Below the pieces are notes generated by a model that had not been told where the DNA came from, ran no database searches, and saw only the letters and a list, made by a program, of their open reading frames with translations. Shown one piece after another: positions 41,311 to 49,864 of a stretch of DNA of 64,000 nucleotides (within the stretch, counting starts at the first letter, position 1; the number at the start of each line of letters is the position of its first letter). The stretch is from Sphingomonas chungangi (GTDB lineage Bacteria; Pseudomonadota; Alphaproteobacteria; Sphingomonadales; Sphingomonadaceae): NCBI RefSeq assembly GCF_013778325.1, contig NZ_JACEIB010000003.1:310001-374000 (forward strand), in the 5' to 3' direction. Position numbers and translations under genes: made by a program.

Positions 41311-42235
41311 AGGTGGCGTAGCGGAACCGCTCCTGGCGATATTGCTTCGGCGACAAGCCGGTCGCCTTGCGGAAGGATGCCGAGAAGGCGGCAGCGCTCT
41401 GATAGCCGCAATTGAACGCGACGATCTTGATCAGCGCATCCTCTTTCGCCAGTTCCTCCTGGGCGCGGCGGATGCGGGCGGCGGCGATATATTCCGTCAG
41501 CGTCATGCCCACGGTGTTCTTGAACGTGCGGATCAGGTGGCGCGCGCTCATCCCGCATTCGGCGGCCAGGTCCGCCACCGACATCGGCTCGCCCAGCCCG
41601 GCCTCGATCCGGTCCTTCAAGCGGTGCAGGCGCCAGTCGGCGATCCGCCCGCGCCAGGCGTGATCGGCCGATTGCCGCTCCTGCAGGTGGCGACAGAGTT
41701 CGACGACGAGCATCAACGAGGCGGACTCGATCAACACGTCGGCCCCGAAGCCCGGCGCCCGTACTTCTTCGACCAGTCTGGCGAGTATCTGGCGCACGCG
41801 CGGCGCGCGCACGTCGAAACAGGGTGCAAGATCGCTGACGGCCGCATCGCTCTCGAACAGGTCGTTCGCCCGGTCATTGTCGAAGGTGAGGCAAAGAAGG
41901 TGCTGCTCGCACGGATTGCACTCCGCTTCGAATGCGCTGCCGCGCGGAAGGAAGACGATCTCGCCCGGCGGCGGCATCGCCCGGTGCCCATCGTGGAGCA
42001 GTCGCGAACCTTGCGCGCGGGGTGTCAGCGAGTAGTCGATATAGTAGGATTCGGCGTTGAAACGCCCCTTGCAGCTGCGATCCCAGCCGAACCTGCGGAT
42101 ATCGGCATGAATGCCATTGGCCAGCAGCGCATGTTCGATCTCGAAATGCGACACCGTCCTCGGGCGACACATGGTCAATTCACTATCAGCGGCGGCGTGC
42201 CCCAAGGTCGGTTTGGCGGTAAATCCCGACGTCAT
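41309..42235 (-). CDS. AraC-family transcriptional regulator
   Basis: 308 residues. The C-terminal double helix-turn-helix is clear (MSVADLAAECGMSARHLIRTFKNTVG and VAFNCGYQSAAAFSASFRKATGLSPKQYR). The N-terminal half has an AraC_binding_2-type beta-rich region with PPGEIVFLPRGSAF. ATG 42235 has GGAG 5 nt upstream. It is divergent from the SDR gene at 42420 and upstream of the LuxE2-LuxC2 pair on its own strand, so it may regulate either or both. The effector is unknown. Confidence 0.92.
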   Translation of the reverse strand: MTSGFTAKPTLGHAAADSELTMCRPRTVSHFEIEHALLANGIHADIRRFGWDRSCKGRFNAESYYIDYSLTPRAQGSRLLHDGHRAMPPPGEIVFLPRGSAFEAECNPCEQHLLCLTFDNDRANDLFESDAAVSDLAPCFDVRAPRVRQILARLVEEVRAPGFGADVLIESASLMLVVELCRHLQERQSADHAWRGRIADWRLHRLKDRIEAGLGEPMSVADLAAECGMSARHLIRTFKNTVGMTLTEYIAAARIRRAQEELAKEDALIKIVAFNCGYQSAAAFSASFRKATGLSPKQYRQERFRYAT

Positions 42236-42329
42236 CGTCGCTCCAGTTCCTCTCCGTGCCCGCTGTGCGGTTCTATCCGAGAACCTATCAGCCGCGGCAT
42301 GCGATGGCGAATCTCCCCGCGCATCCCCT

Positions 42330-42352
42330 CGAAGGCCTTTTGCTTACCTTCG
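42330..42352. promoter_or_regulatory. Inverted repeat CGAAGG-N11-CCTTCG in the AraC/SDR divergent promoter
   Basis: Perfect 6-bp arms with an 11-bp spacer in the 184-bp gap between the AraC gene and the SDR. The right arm runs into CCTTCGGATAGGG, a weak relative of the 17-bp motif at 48658, 58650 and 59657. A regulator site is possible; the repeat is short enough to arise by chance. Confidence 0.35.
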
Positions 42353-42419
42353 GATAGGGTTGTCGCAGCACGGACCCCGCAAGATCGGGATCAAAGAGAG
42401 CGCGAAAGGAGTCGATCGG

Positions 42420-43259
42420 ATGGCGGACAGGGTGGTGATGGTCACCGGTGCGACGCGCGGCCTCGGGCGTGGTATCGCACGGGGCTTCGCGTCGACCGGA
42501 GCAACCATCTTCGTCACCGGGCGCGACGAGGGTGCGCTGGCGAGTGTCGTCACCGAAATCGCCGAATGCGGCGGCCGTGGCATGGCGTTGGCATGCGATC
42601 ATCGCGACGATGCGCAGGCGAAGGCCGCTTTCGATCGACTGGCCGCCGAGACCGGCGGGCGGCTCGATATCCTCGTCAACAACGCTGCTGCCGTTTACGG
42701 TCAGGACCTCGTTGCGCCAGGCCCTTTCTGGGAGAAACCGCTCAAGCTGGTCGATATGCTCGATGTCGGGCTTCGCTCCAACTATGTTGCGGCCTATCAT
42801 GCGGCCCCGCTGATGGTCGGGGCGAGGCGCGGGCTGATCGCAAGCATCTCCTTCTATGGCGCCGTTTCCTATTTCCACGGGCCGGCCTATGGCGCCGCCA
42901 AGGCCGGCACCGACAAGATGACCGCCGACATGGCCGTCGATCTCGCGCCGCATGGAGTTTCGGCAGTGTCCTTCTGGCCGGGATTCATCCTCACCGATGC
43001 GATCAAGGCGATGCCGACCGAGATGATCCCCGAACAGCTCCGCGCGATGCTGCCGCTCTGGGAAACGCCCGAATTTTCGGCGCTCGTCATCGACGCCCTG
43101 GCGCGCGATCCCGATCTTGCCGCGATGTCGGGAAAGGCGGTGATCGGTGCCGAACTCGGCGAACGCTACGGCATCCGGGACAGGGACGGGAAGCAGCCGG
43201 TCTCCTATCGAGCGACGATGGGCTCGCCCTTGGAATTCGTCGGGCCTCCTGCGGGATGA
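42420..43259 (+). CDS. SDR-family oxidoreductase
   Basis: 279 residues. TGATRGLG, NNAA, serine in SISFYG and YGAAK define an active SDR. The C-terminal part lacks the IDGG motif and ends with RDRDGKQPVSYRATMGSPLEF, as in the DHRS1-like group. It is the first gene of a plus-strand run (EthD-like protein, P450, HIBADH-like enzyme) that starts opposite the AraC regulator. The reaction is unknown. Confidence 0.88.
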   Translation: MADRVVMVTGATRGLGRGIARGFASTGATIFVTGRDEGALASVVTEIAECGGRGMALACDHRDDAQAKAAFDRLAAETGGRLDILVNNAAAVYGQDLVAPGPFWEKPLKLVDMLDVGLRSNYVAAYHAAPLMVGARRGLIASISFYGAVSYFHGPAYGAAKAGTDKMTADMAVDLAPHGVSAVSFWPGFILTDAIKAMPTEMIPEQLRAMLPLWETPEFSALVIDALARDPDLAAMSGKAVIGAELGERYGIRDRDGKQPVSYRATMGSPLEFVGPPAG

Positions 43260-43298
43260 TCGGACGGCCAATCAGACAATAATGATCGGAGAGGGCAT

Positions 43299-44078
43299 AT
43301 GATCGAAGCCGTGTTGGTCGTGCTGACCAAGGCCGTTCCCGGCCTCGAGAGCGACATGGACGACTGGTACACTAATATCCATATCCGCGACGCCTTGCGG
43401 TTTCGCGGGTCGGTCACCGCGCAGCGTTTTCGATGGAGCGCCAGCCAGCCCGCGCCGCCGCCCGATTTCGATTGGCAATATCTGGCCCTTTACGACGTCT
43501 TCGATCCCCAGCGCTTCAGCAGCGAGCACTGGGAAAATGCGCTGACCAGCCGCATGAAGGTCACCGAGGCGATAGATGACAGCGTGCTGTATGACTATCA
43601 TTACTACCCGCTGAATTTCGTCGATCGCGATCCGGCGGTGGCACATGCGGAAGGCGTGATCCTTGAGCAGCTCCGCCCCGTCGACGGCCGCGAGGCCGAG
43701 TTCCGCGAATGGTATGGCGCAGAATATCTGTCGCAGGCGATGCGTCGGCCGGGCGTGAAGTCGGGCGCCTTCCTGATGTACCGACCGGAAGGGCAGATGA
43801 TCCCTTCGCGGCCCGATCATCGCTACATCGGCATCTACCGGGTCAGCGGCCCCGATGCGGTCGATGCGTGGCGCGGCGCGCCTGCCACGCTGTTCAACTC
43901 CGGCCTGCTGACGGAGGGCGGGGCCGTCCTCACCCACTGGGATCGCGTCACCGACAGGATCACCAAGGATGCTGTCCAGCATCCCACCGCTGCCGCGCTT
44001 GCCGAGGAAGAGCGCGCGCGGGCGCATATGGGCGACCGTGTGAAGACCGGCGGTGCCGACAAGCTCGGCGCCGCCTGA
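43299..44078 (+). CDS. EthD-like ferredoxin-fold protein
   Basis: 259 residues, built of two similar ferredoxin-like halves: MIEAVLVVLTKAVPGLESDMDDWYTNIHIRD at the start and EGVILEQLRPVDGREAEFREWYGAEYL in the middle. This matches EthD-type proteins, which often accompany P450 systems (ethRABCD) and polyketide or ether degradation, with unknown biochemical role. GGAGAGGG precedes the ATG. It lies between the SDR and the P450 gene. Confidence 0.78.
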   Translation: MIEAVLVVLTKAVPGLESDMDDWYTNIHIRDALRFRGSVTAQRFRWSASQPAPPPDFDWQYLALYDVFDPQRFSSEHWENALTSRMKVTEAIDDSVLYDYHYYPLNFVDRDPAVAHAEGVILEQLRPVDGREAEFREWYGAEYLSQAMRRPGVKSGAFLMYRPEGQMIPSRPDHRYIGIYRVSGPDAVDAWRGAPATLFNSGLLTEGGAVLTHWDRVTDRITKDAVQHPTAAALAEEERARAHMGDRVKTGGADKLGAA

Positions 44079-44263
44079 CGAACGACGATGGCCTCTCGTC
44101 GCCTGCCGCGAATCTCGGGATACGGGCAATGCCGCCCGGATGCGGCGCGATTTCAACCAGCTCCCTGTGGCGACGGTTGGCTGAAGTGCTGCCGGCCCTG
44201 TCGTTGGTTAGGGGGCGAGCCAGTCCGCGCATGCGATGTGCGGGCAAACCGAGGAGTTGTATC

Positions 44264-45481
44264 ATGGCTACCGCACCCGCTTCGACTTTGCCGTCGCACG
44301 TCCCGCCGGAACTCGCCGTCGCTTTGCCGCTCTATGCCCGCAAGCGCGTTTCGGAGTGCCCGCAGGAGACGCTGATCCCCGAAATGCACGCGACGCTGCC
44401 GCCGATCTGCTACGTCACCAATATCTTTCCGGGCGATCAGCCGGGCTGGCTCGTCAAGAGCTATGAAGATACGATGGAGATGCTGCGCGATCCCGACAAC
44501 TTCACCAAGAACGGGATGGGCAAATGGGCCCAGAACATCAACGAGAACTGGCTCGTCATTCCGACCGAAGCCGATCCGCCCATCCACACCGATTATCGCA
44601 AGGCGCTGAACCCGAGCTTCGCGCCCCAGAAGATGTCCGCCCTGCGCGATCAGGTTCGCGAGCGCGCGCAGACGCTGATAGCCAAGTTCAAGGATCGCGG
44701 GTCGTGCGACTTCGTGGACGAGTTTTCGGAGAAGTATCCGATCAACATCGTGCTCGATCTGCTCGGCCTGCCGCAGGAGCGGATGGAGCAATTCCTCGTC
44801 TGGGAAAAGGAGATGCTGCACACCAACGATTGGGAGGTGCGCGGCAACGCCGTTCGGCAGGTGAAGAACTATCTTCTCGAAGAGATCGAGGATCGCCGCA
44901 AGAATCCTCGTGACGATTACATCACCCGCATCTTCGATTTCGAGGTGGACGGCCGCAAATGGAACGAGGACGAGGTCTTCGGCCACTGCTTCAATCTGTA
45001 TCTCGGCGGGCTGGACACGGTCACGTCGCTGCTCGGCAACATCTTCTGTTTCCTTGCCCGCTATCCCGAGCGCCAGGCGGAACTGCGCGAGAATCCTGGC
45101 AAGATCGTCCTCGCGGTCGAGGAGTTCCTGCGCGCGTTCGCACCGGTCACCGCCTTCCGGATCGCTGCGAAGGAGATAGAGATCTGCGGGCAGAAGGTCA
45201 TGCCGGGAGAGTATATTTCGGTCGCCACGCCCGTAACGGGCTACGATCCGACCTATTACGAAAATCCTCAGGAAATCCGTTTCGATCGCAAGGCGCCACA
45301 CATCTCGCTGGGCGGTGGCATCCACAAATGCCTCGGCATGCATCTTGCGCGCCTGGAACTGCAGATCGCGGTCGAGGAGTTCATGAAGTCGCTGCCCGAA
45401 TTCCGCATCAAGGACGGGTTCGATGTCTCCTATTTCGTCGGCAACATCCAGCATGTTCCCGAGCTCGAGCTGCAGTGGTGA
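44264..45481 (+). CDS. Cytochrome P450
   Basis: 405 residues, the size of a soluble bacterial class I P450. The haem loop is SLGGGIHKCLG with C356 as thiolate ligand; the residue seven before the cysteine is leucine instead of the usual phenylalanine. The K-helix ExxR is in EEFLRAF and the I-helix reads LGGLDTVTS. It would hydroxylate a hydrophobic substrate with O2. No redox partner is adjacent; the small ferredoxin at 11421 is a candidate. GAGGAG precedes ATG 44264, after a 185-bp gap that may hold a promoter. Confidence 0.94.
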   Translation: MATAPASTLPSHVPPELAVALPLYARKRVSECPQETLIPEMHATLPPICYVTNIFPGDQPGWLVKSYEDTMEMLRDPDNFTKNGMGKWAQNINENWLVIPTEADPPIHTDYRKALNPSFAPQKMSALRDQVRERAQTLIAKFKDRGSCDFVDEFSEKYPINIVLDLLGLPQERMEQFLVWEKEMLHTNDWEVRGNAVRQVKNYLLEEIEDRRKNPRDDYITRIFDFEVDGRKWNEDEVFGHCFNLYLGGLDTVTSLLGNIFCFLARYPERQAELRENPGKIVLAVEEFLRAFAPVTAFRIAAKEIEICGQKVMPGEYISVATPVTGYDPTYYENPQEIRFDRKAPHISLGGGIHKCLGMHLARLELQIAVEEFMKSLPEFRIKDGFDVSYFVGNIQHVPELELQW

Positions 45482-45570
45482 AAAAAGCGGATCGCCGCTC
45501 GTAATCAGGATCGGTAGCCCCGGTCCATGCCGGCCCCCGGCCGGCAGACCCCCGTTGACGGAGTACACGC

Positions 45571-46413
45571 ATGTCGAACGAGATTAACAGGATCGGCTTC
45601 ATCGGCCTGGGCAGCATGGGCGGGGCGCAGGCCCGCGAGCTGGCGAAGCTTGCGACGCCGCTCACCGTCTATGACGTGTCGGACGCCGCGATGCGCACGT
45701 TCGAGGGGCGGGCCGAGCTGGCGGGCTCGATCGGCAATCTCGGCCGAGTGAGCGACGTTGTCGGCATCTGCGTCCAGGACGACGCACAGGTGAACGACTG
45801 CGTCGATCAGCTCTTGCCGACCATGAAGCCGGGATCGACGATCCTAGTCCACAGCACGATCAGCCCGGCCACGTCAAAATCGGTAGCCGCGAAGGCCGAA
45901 GCGAGTGGCATCAAGTTGCTCGAAGCGTCGGTCACCCGGACCGAGATGACCCAGGATGGCCCCTTCGTCTTCTGCATGATCGGCGGCGACGAAGCGGAGA
46001 TGGCGCGGGTCCAGCCGGTGCTCGATGCCTATTCGACCAACACCATGTATGTCGGTCCGCTCGGGTCGGCGATGGCCCTGAAGATCTCCAACAATCTTGT
46101 TTCGTGGTGCGAGATCATGCTCGGCCTCGAATGCCAGAAACTGGCGACTGCCGCCGGCGTGCCGATCGAGAAACTGCTGACGGTGATGAACCGCAACGGC
46201 GTGATGAGCCCGCCGATGGCCGGCTTCATGGCGTTCGCGCGCAACCCCGGGGACGAGAAGAGTCGCGGGCTCATGGCGGTGCAGGCGGGTATCGGCGAGA
46301 AGGATCTCACGCTTGCCGAGCGCCTGGCCAGCGATGCCGGCGTTGCCGCACCGATCACCAGCTACGTCCGCTCGCTGGTCAAGCGGACGGTGCTGGACGT
46401 GTGCGAGTCCTGA
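45571..46413 (+). CDS. 3-hydroxyisobutyrate-dehydrogenase-like NAD(P)-dependent enzyme
   Basis: 280 residues. The Rossmann loop GLGSMG spans 12-17 and the catalytic lysine is K171 in AMALKISNN. The substrate motif that normally reads DAPVSGG is EASVTRTE here, so the substrate probably differs from 3-hydroxyisobutyrate or glycerate. It follows the P450 gene by 89 bp and converges with the CrtI-like gene. Oxidation of a beta-hydroxyacid is the family reaction. Confidence 0.88.
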   Translation: MSNEINRIGFIGLGSMGGAQARELAKLATPLTVYDVSDAAMRTFEGRAELAGSIGNLGRVSDVVGICVQDDAQVNDCVDQLLPTMKPGSTILVHSTISPATSKSVAAKAEASGIKLLEASVTRTEMTQDGPFVFCMIGGDEAEMARVQPVLDAYSTNTMYVGPLGSAMALKISNNLVSWCEIMLGLECQKLATAAGVPIEKLLTVMNRNGVMSPPMAGFMAFARNPGDEKSRGLMAVQAGIGEKDLTLAERLASDAGVAAPITSYVRSLVKRTVLDVCES

Positions 46414-46439
46414 TCGGCGAGGCTTCGCTTCGCCCGATC
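46412..46439. terminator. Hairpin at the end of the HIBADH-like gene
   Basis: GATCGG and CCGATC form the base of an interrupted stem whose upper part pairs CGAGGC with GCTTCG (one G-U pair) over a 3-nt loop. It starts inside the stop codon and lies between converging genes. No T-run follows, so it is only a candidate terminator. Confidence 0.4.
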
Positions 46440-46504
46440 GGGGCTTGGGTCGGCGAGAGCAGGAGACATGGGAGAGAATCTCCGATGCCGCCCGTTTCGT
46501 GCGA

Positions 46505-48085
46505 CTAGCGCTTGATTTTCTTGAGGAGGCGCTGGGCGCGCGTGGCTGCAACCTTGCCGGGAATGCCCGAGATGCCGCCGCCAGGATGGGCTCCGGCACC
46601 GCCGATGAACAGCCCGGGGATGGCGGGCTTGGGACCGCCGAAGCCAACTGCCGGGCGCTTGGTCCCCGATCGCATCGAGCCGAAATCGATGTGCGTCACG
46701 CAGCCGTTGGTCGCGTTCAGCCGAATCTCCCGCTCGCGCGGCGTCTCCACCCATCGGCCGATCTCGGTCTGTAAGCCGTCGTAGAATTCGGACATGTGGT
46801 CGATGATGCTGGCCATCGTCTCGTCCTTCAGCGCGGGCGACCAGCCCTCGCGCGCATCGACCACCATCGAGGGCAGATAGACGTAGGCGACCGATCCGCC
46901 GGACGGTGCCTGGCTCGGATCGATGTTGGACATCGGCGTGACCGAAACGGCATGACGAACGGGAATGTCGCCGCGCCGCGTTGCAGCGAAGGCCTCGCGC
47001 ACCTCCTCGGGCGTCCCGATCAAGCCGACCGCCTTGTTGAGATCGGCGTCGTCGTGGCGCAGGTCCTGATGCTTCTTCAGTGTCAGCTGGCCCGACATGG
47101 CGATGTTGGCGAGCAGCGGCGCGCCGCCCCAGCGACTGACGGGAGCATGCTCGATCCGCTGTACCAGTCGCCGCTCGACCTGGCCCGGAGTCGTGAGCTC
47201 GATCATCGTCTGCGGGTCGCAGGTGGCGATCACGGCGGGCGCGCGCAAAACCCGGCCGTCTTCCAGCCTGATGCCGCGCGCCGCACCGTCATCGATGATG
47301 ATTTCGGCTACCGGCGTATTGAGCATGATCGTCGCGCCGGACGCTTCGATGCTGTTCTTCATGGCATCGGCGAAGGTCTGGAGGCTGCCGACCGGCTTGC
47401 CGGTGCCGAGACGATGGAGCACGGAGAGGATCATGTAGGCGGCCGAGTTGCCGTCCTCGTCGATCGGCCCGGCGCCGGCGGCGATGCCCGTCAGCAACGC
47501 GATCGACGCCGGATGCTCGAACCATTCGCAGGCGATCTGATCGGACGTGCCGTTCGCCAGGATGGTGAGCTCCTCGCGCAGCTTGCGGTTGCGGACGAGC
47601 GCGCCGATCATCTTGCCAAGGTTGGCTCGGTCGGGGCGACCGGGCTCGGCCTTCATCATCGGGAAGCCGATGTCCATCAGCGCGTCGAGCAACTCCACGA
47701 ACTTCAGATAGGCCTTGCCGTCGTTTCGGTTGAGCCGCGCCATGTCCTCGGCGGTCCGTCTGGCGTCGCGGAATATGGCGATCGAGCTGCCGTCGGGGTG
47801 AAGATAGGCATAGCTGGGATCGGGATCGATGGTGCGCAGGCCATATTTGGGAAGCTCCAGATCCTCGATCAGGCCTGTGCCCCGCACGAACAGCAGCTCC
47901 ACCGCGCAGGGCGTGACGAGATGCTCCGGTGCTTCGGGGATGAGATAGCCGGAACTGGTCATGCCGCCGACCTTGCCAAGCCGCTCGACCACCACGACGC
48001 GCTTGCCCGCGCGGCTGAGATAGCCTGCGGCCGCCATGCCGTTGTGGCCGGCGCCCACGATCACGACATCGAACTCGTCGCTCAT
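46505..48085 (-). CDS. CrtI/PYROXD2-like FAD-dependent oxidoreductase
   Basis: 526 residues. The FAD loop is GAGHNG (11-16) followed by AAAGYLSRAGKRVVVVE, and the C-terminal flavin motif is PGLFIGGAGAHPGGGISG. This places it with the phytoene-desaturase-like amine-oxidase superfamily, nearest to PYROXD2. Members desaturate or isomerise isoprenoid chains or oxidise other hydrophobic compounds. No carotenoid gene is nearby, so a catabolic desaturation is more likely. GGGGAGGA precedes the ATG. It is monocistronic and divergent from the MaoC gene. Confidence 0.87.
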   Translation of the reverse strand: MSDEFDVVIVGAGHNGMAAAGYLSRAGKRVVVVERLGKVGGMTSSGYLIPEAPEHLVTPCAVELLFVRGTGLIEDLELPKYGLRTIDPDPSYAYLHPDGSSIAIFRDARRTAEDMARLNRNDGKAYLKFVELLDALMDIGFPMMKAEPGRPDRANLGKMIGALVRNRKLREELTILANGTSDQIACEWFEHPASIALLTGIAAGAGPIDEDGNSAAYMILSVLHRLGTGKPVGSLQTFADAMKNSIEASGATIMLNTPVAEIIIDDGAARGIRLEDGRVLRAPAVIATCDPQTMIELTTPGQVERRLVQRIEHAPVSRWGGAPLLANIAMSGQLTLKKHQDLRHDDADLNKAVGLIGTPEEVREAFAATRRGDIPVRHAVSVTPMSNIDPSQAPSGGSVAYVYLPSMVVDAREGWSPALKDETMASIIDHMSEFYDGLQTEIGRWVETPREREIRLNATNGCVTHIDFGSMRSGTKRPAVGFGGPKPAIPGLFIGGAGAHPGGGISGIPGKVAATRAQRLLKKIKR

Positions 48086-48134
48086 AGTCCTCCCCTTTGA
48101 TCGCGCCGCTTATCGTCGGATACACACGTCGCGC

Positions 48135-48154
48135 CGCCTGCCGGAAGGCAGGCG
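48135..48154. repeat. Inverted repeat CGCCTGCC-GGAA-GGCAGGCG
   Basis: Perfect 8-bp arms with a GGAA loop, in the divergent gap between the CrtI-like and MaoC genes. The core equals the repeat at 13927-13944 (CCTGCC-N4-GGCAGG). In RNA it would form a very stable tetraloop hairpin. Confidence 0.5.
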
Positions 48155-48207
48155 CCTTATGTCGGCGGCGCGGCGCTTTGTCCTTCCGCCGACAACCGGA
48201 TTTCGGC

Positions 48208-48654
48208 ATGGACGTCGCCATGCGGACCTACGACATGCTGGAGCTGGGCGAGCGTCGCCACTCCGATGAATGGCAGCTCGATGAATCTCAGATCATCGCT
48301 TTCGGCAGGCAGTTCGATCCGCAATATTTCCACGTCGATCCCATCGCGGCCCGAGCCTCGCCATTCGGTATGCTGATCGCAAGCGGCATGCACCTGCTCG
48401 CCATCGCCCGCGCGCTCGATCATGCGATGAACGGAGAGATCGCCTACATCTGCGGTGTCGCGTTCGAGGACGTGCGGTTCCTGCGGCCGGGTCTTCCCGG
48501 CGATCGCCTGTCGCTCTCCTCGGAGATCGTGATGCTCCGTCCGTCCGAAAAGGACGCCGGACGCGGAATCGTCGGCCACGACTATCTTTTGATGCGCGAC
48601 GGCGGCGAACCCGTGCTTGCCTATCGCAGCGTCAGTCTCGTACGTCGCGCCTGA
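48208..48654 (+). CDS. MaoC-family single-hotdog dehydratase
   Basis: 148 residues. FDPQYFHVDPIAA holds the D-x4-H catalytic pair of (R)-specific enoyl-CoA hydratases, followed by ASPFGMLIASGMHL. ATG 48208 (MDVAMRTYD) or ATG 48220 are possible; neither has a strong ribosome-binding site. It precedes the phosphotransferase gene and the 17-bp motif at 48658. Enoyl-CoA hydration in the surrounding pathway is the likely role. Confidence 0.85.
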   Translation: MDVAMRTYDMLELGERRHSDEWQLDESQIIAFGRQFDPQYFHVDPIAARASPFGMLIASGMHLLAIARALDHAMNGEIAYICGVAFEDVRFLRPGLPGDRLSLSSEIVMLRPSEKDAGRGIVGHDYLLMRDGGEPVLAYRSVSLVRRA

Positions 48655-48657
48655 CGG

Positions 48658-48674
48658 CCTCCACTTGGATAGGT
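48658..48674 (+). promoter_or_regulatory. 17-bp motif, copy 1 (CCTCCACTTGGATAGGT)
   Basis: It lies 44 bp before the phosphotransferase start, just after the MaoC stop. It differs at one position from copy 2 (minus strand, 58650-58666) and shares the CACTTGGATAGGT core exactly with it. Placement ahead of a gene in the same orientation suggests a promoter element or activator site. Confidence 0.55.
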
Positions 48675-48718
48675 GGCTCAGCCGTTATGTGCGGCTTGGG
48701 TCGCCGTCATCGGATATA

Positions 48719-49864
48719 ATGGAACCCGGAATGGCGGAAATGCTCGGATCGCTCGACATTCACGATCGGCTGACGACCTGGCTCGAGAGTGCCAGGCCCG
48801 ACTGGCGCGATCTGCGGCTGGCGCCGTTGAACGTGCAGCTCGGATCGGGATTCTCCGCCGAGATCTTTTTCGTCGACGTGAGCTATGTAGATGCCGACGG
48901 TCACCAACAGCGCACGCTGGTCGTCCGCCGCCAGCCGCAGACGTTCGAAGTGGTGTTCGGCAGCGACCTGACGCTGCAGGCGAACATGATGGCCGCGCTC
49001 GATGCGCGAGGCGACGTGCCGGTGCCGGCCTGGGTCGGTATCGAGATGGACCCGTCGGTGCTGGGTGCGCCGTTCCTGGTGATGGGCAAGGTCGACGGCC
49101 AGGCCGCAACCCAGCGACCGAACTACAATCTCGAAGGCTGGTTGTTCGACTATGCGCCCGATCAGCGCTGCCATGCCTTCACGACCGCGTTCGAGGCGCT
49201 GGCCAAGCTGCACGCGATCGACTGGCGGGAGGGGTTCCAGTTTCTCGATCGGCCGCAATGGGGGGCGCCGGGGCTGGACCAGTATCTCGGCTACCTCGTC
49301 GAATGGCACAGCAAGACGGCAGTCGGCCGCGACAAGCCGATCCTCGATGCGGGCATGGCCTATGTGCTGGCCAATCGCCCGTCCGATGCCGAAGTCTGCG
49401 TGCTGTGGGGCGATCCGACGCCGTCCAACACGATGTGGACGCCCGACGGCAGCGTTGCCGCGCTGATCGATTGGGAGCTCGCGGCGATGGGGCCGCCCGA
49501 GCTGGATCTCGCGTGGTGGCTTTATTTCGACGACCTGTTCAGCCGCCGCTTCGGCGTGACGCGCCTGAAGGGCCTGCCGACCCGCGAAGAGAGCATCGCG
49601 ATTTACGAAAAGGCATCGGGTCGCACGGTCCGCCACATGGACTATTACGATGTCGTAGCGGCCCTGCGCATGGCGCTGGTGGCCGCCGGCGCGTTCGAGC
49701 GGCAGGTTGCGCTGGGCAACATCCCGGCCACCAACACGTCGCTCGATAACAATCTGATGACCCTCTATCTTGCCGAACGGCTCGGCCTGCCTTTGCCCGA
49801 ACTGGGCGACGATTTCCGAGCCTTCATGCGCAACCTCGTACCCGTCGAGGATCCTGTTGAGTAA
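48719..49864 (+). CDS. Phosphotransferase-family (APH/ACAD10-like) protein
   Basis: 381 residues. The nucleotide site and Brenner-type loop are visible: VVRRQPQTFEVVFGSDLTLQANMM in the N-lobe, WGDPTPSNTMW (catalytic Asp and metal-binding Asn; the usual His is Trp) and IDWELAAMGPPELDLAWW. Relatives fused to or beside acyl-CoA dehydrogenases phosphorylate hydroxyacyl-CoAs in 4-hydroxy acid catabolism, so a hydroxy-acid kinase step is possible here. ATG 48719 is preferred. The stop overlaps the TTG start of the MFS gene. Confidence 0.86.
   Translation: MEPGMAEMLGSLDIHDRLTTWLESARPDWRDLRLAPLNVQLGSGFSAEIFFVDVSYVDADGHQQRTLVVRRQPQTFEVVFGSDLTLQANMMAALDARGDVPVPAWVGIEMDPSVLGAPFLVMGKVDGQAATQRPNYNLEGWLFDYAPDQRCHAFTTAFEALAKLHAIDWREGFQFLDRPQWGAPGLDQYLGYLVEWHSKTAVGRDKPILDAGMAYVLANRPSDAEVCVLWGDPTPSNTMWTPDGSVAALIDWELAAMGPPELDLAWWLYFDDLFSRRFGVTRLKGLPTREESIAIYEKASGRTVRHMDYYDVVAALRMALVAAGAFERQVALGNIPATNTSLDNNLMTLYLAERLGLPLPELGDDFRAFMRNLVPVEDPVE

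Noticed and set aside
41258-43282. 674-codon plus-strand frame spanning the AraC gene and the SDR start
   Set aside because: It overlaps two recognised genes in wrong frames and is rich in Arg/Ala/Gly; no initiation signal supports it.
45486-45499. AGCGG-ATCG-CCGCT next to an A-run, resembling a minus-strand intrinsic terminator
   Set aside because: No minus-strand gene ends here; the hairpin overlaps the region just after the P450 stop and lacks a T-run in the plus direction.
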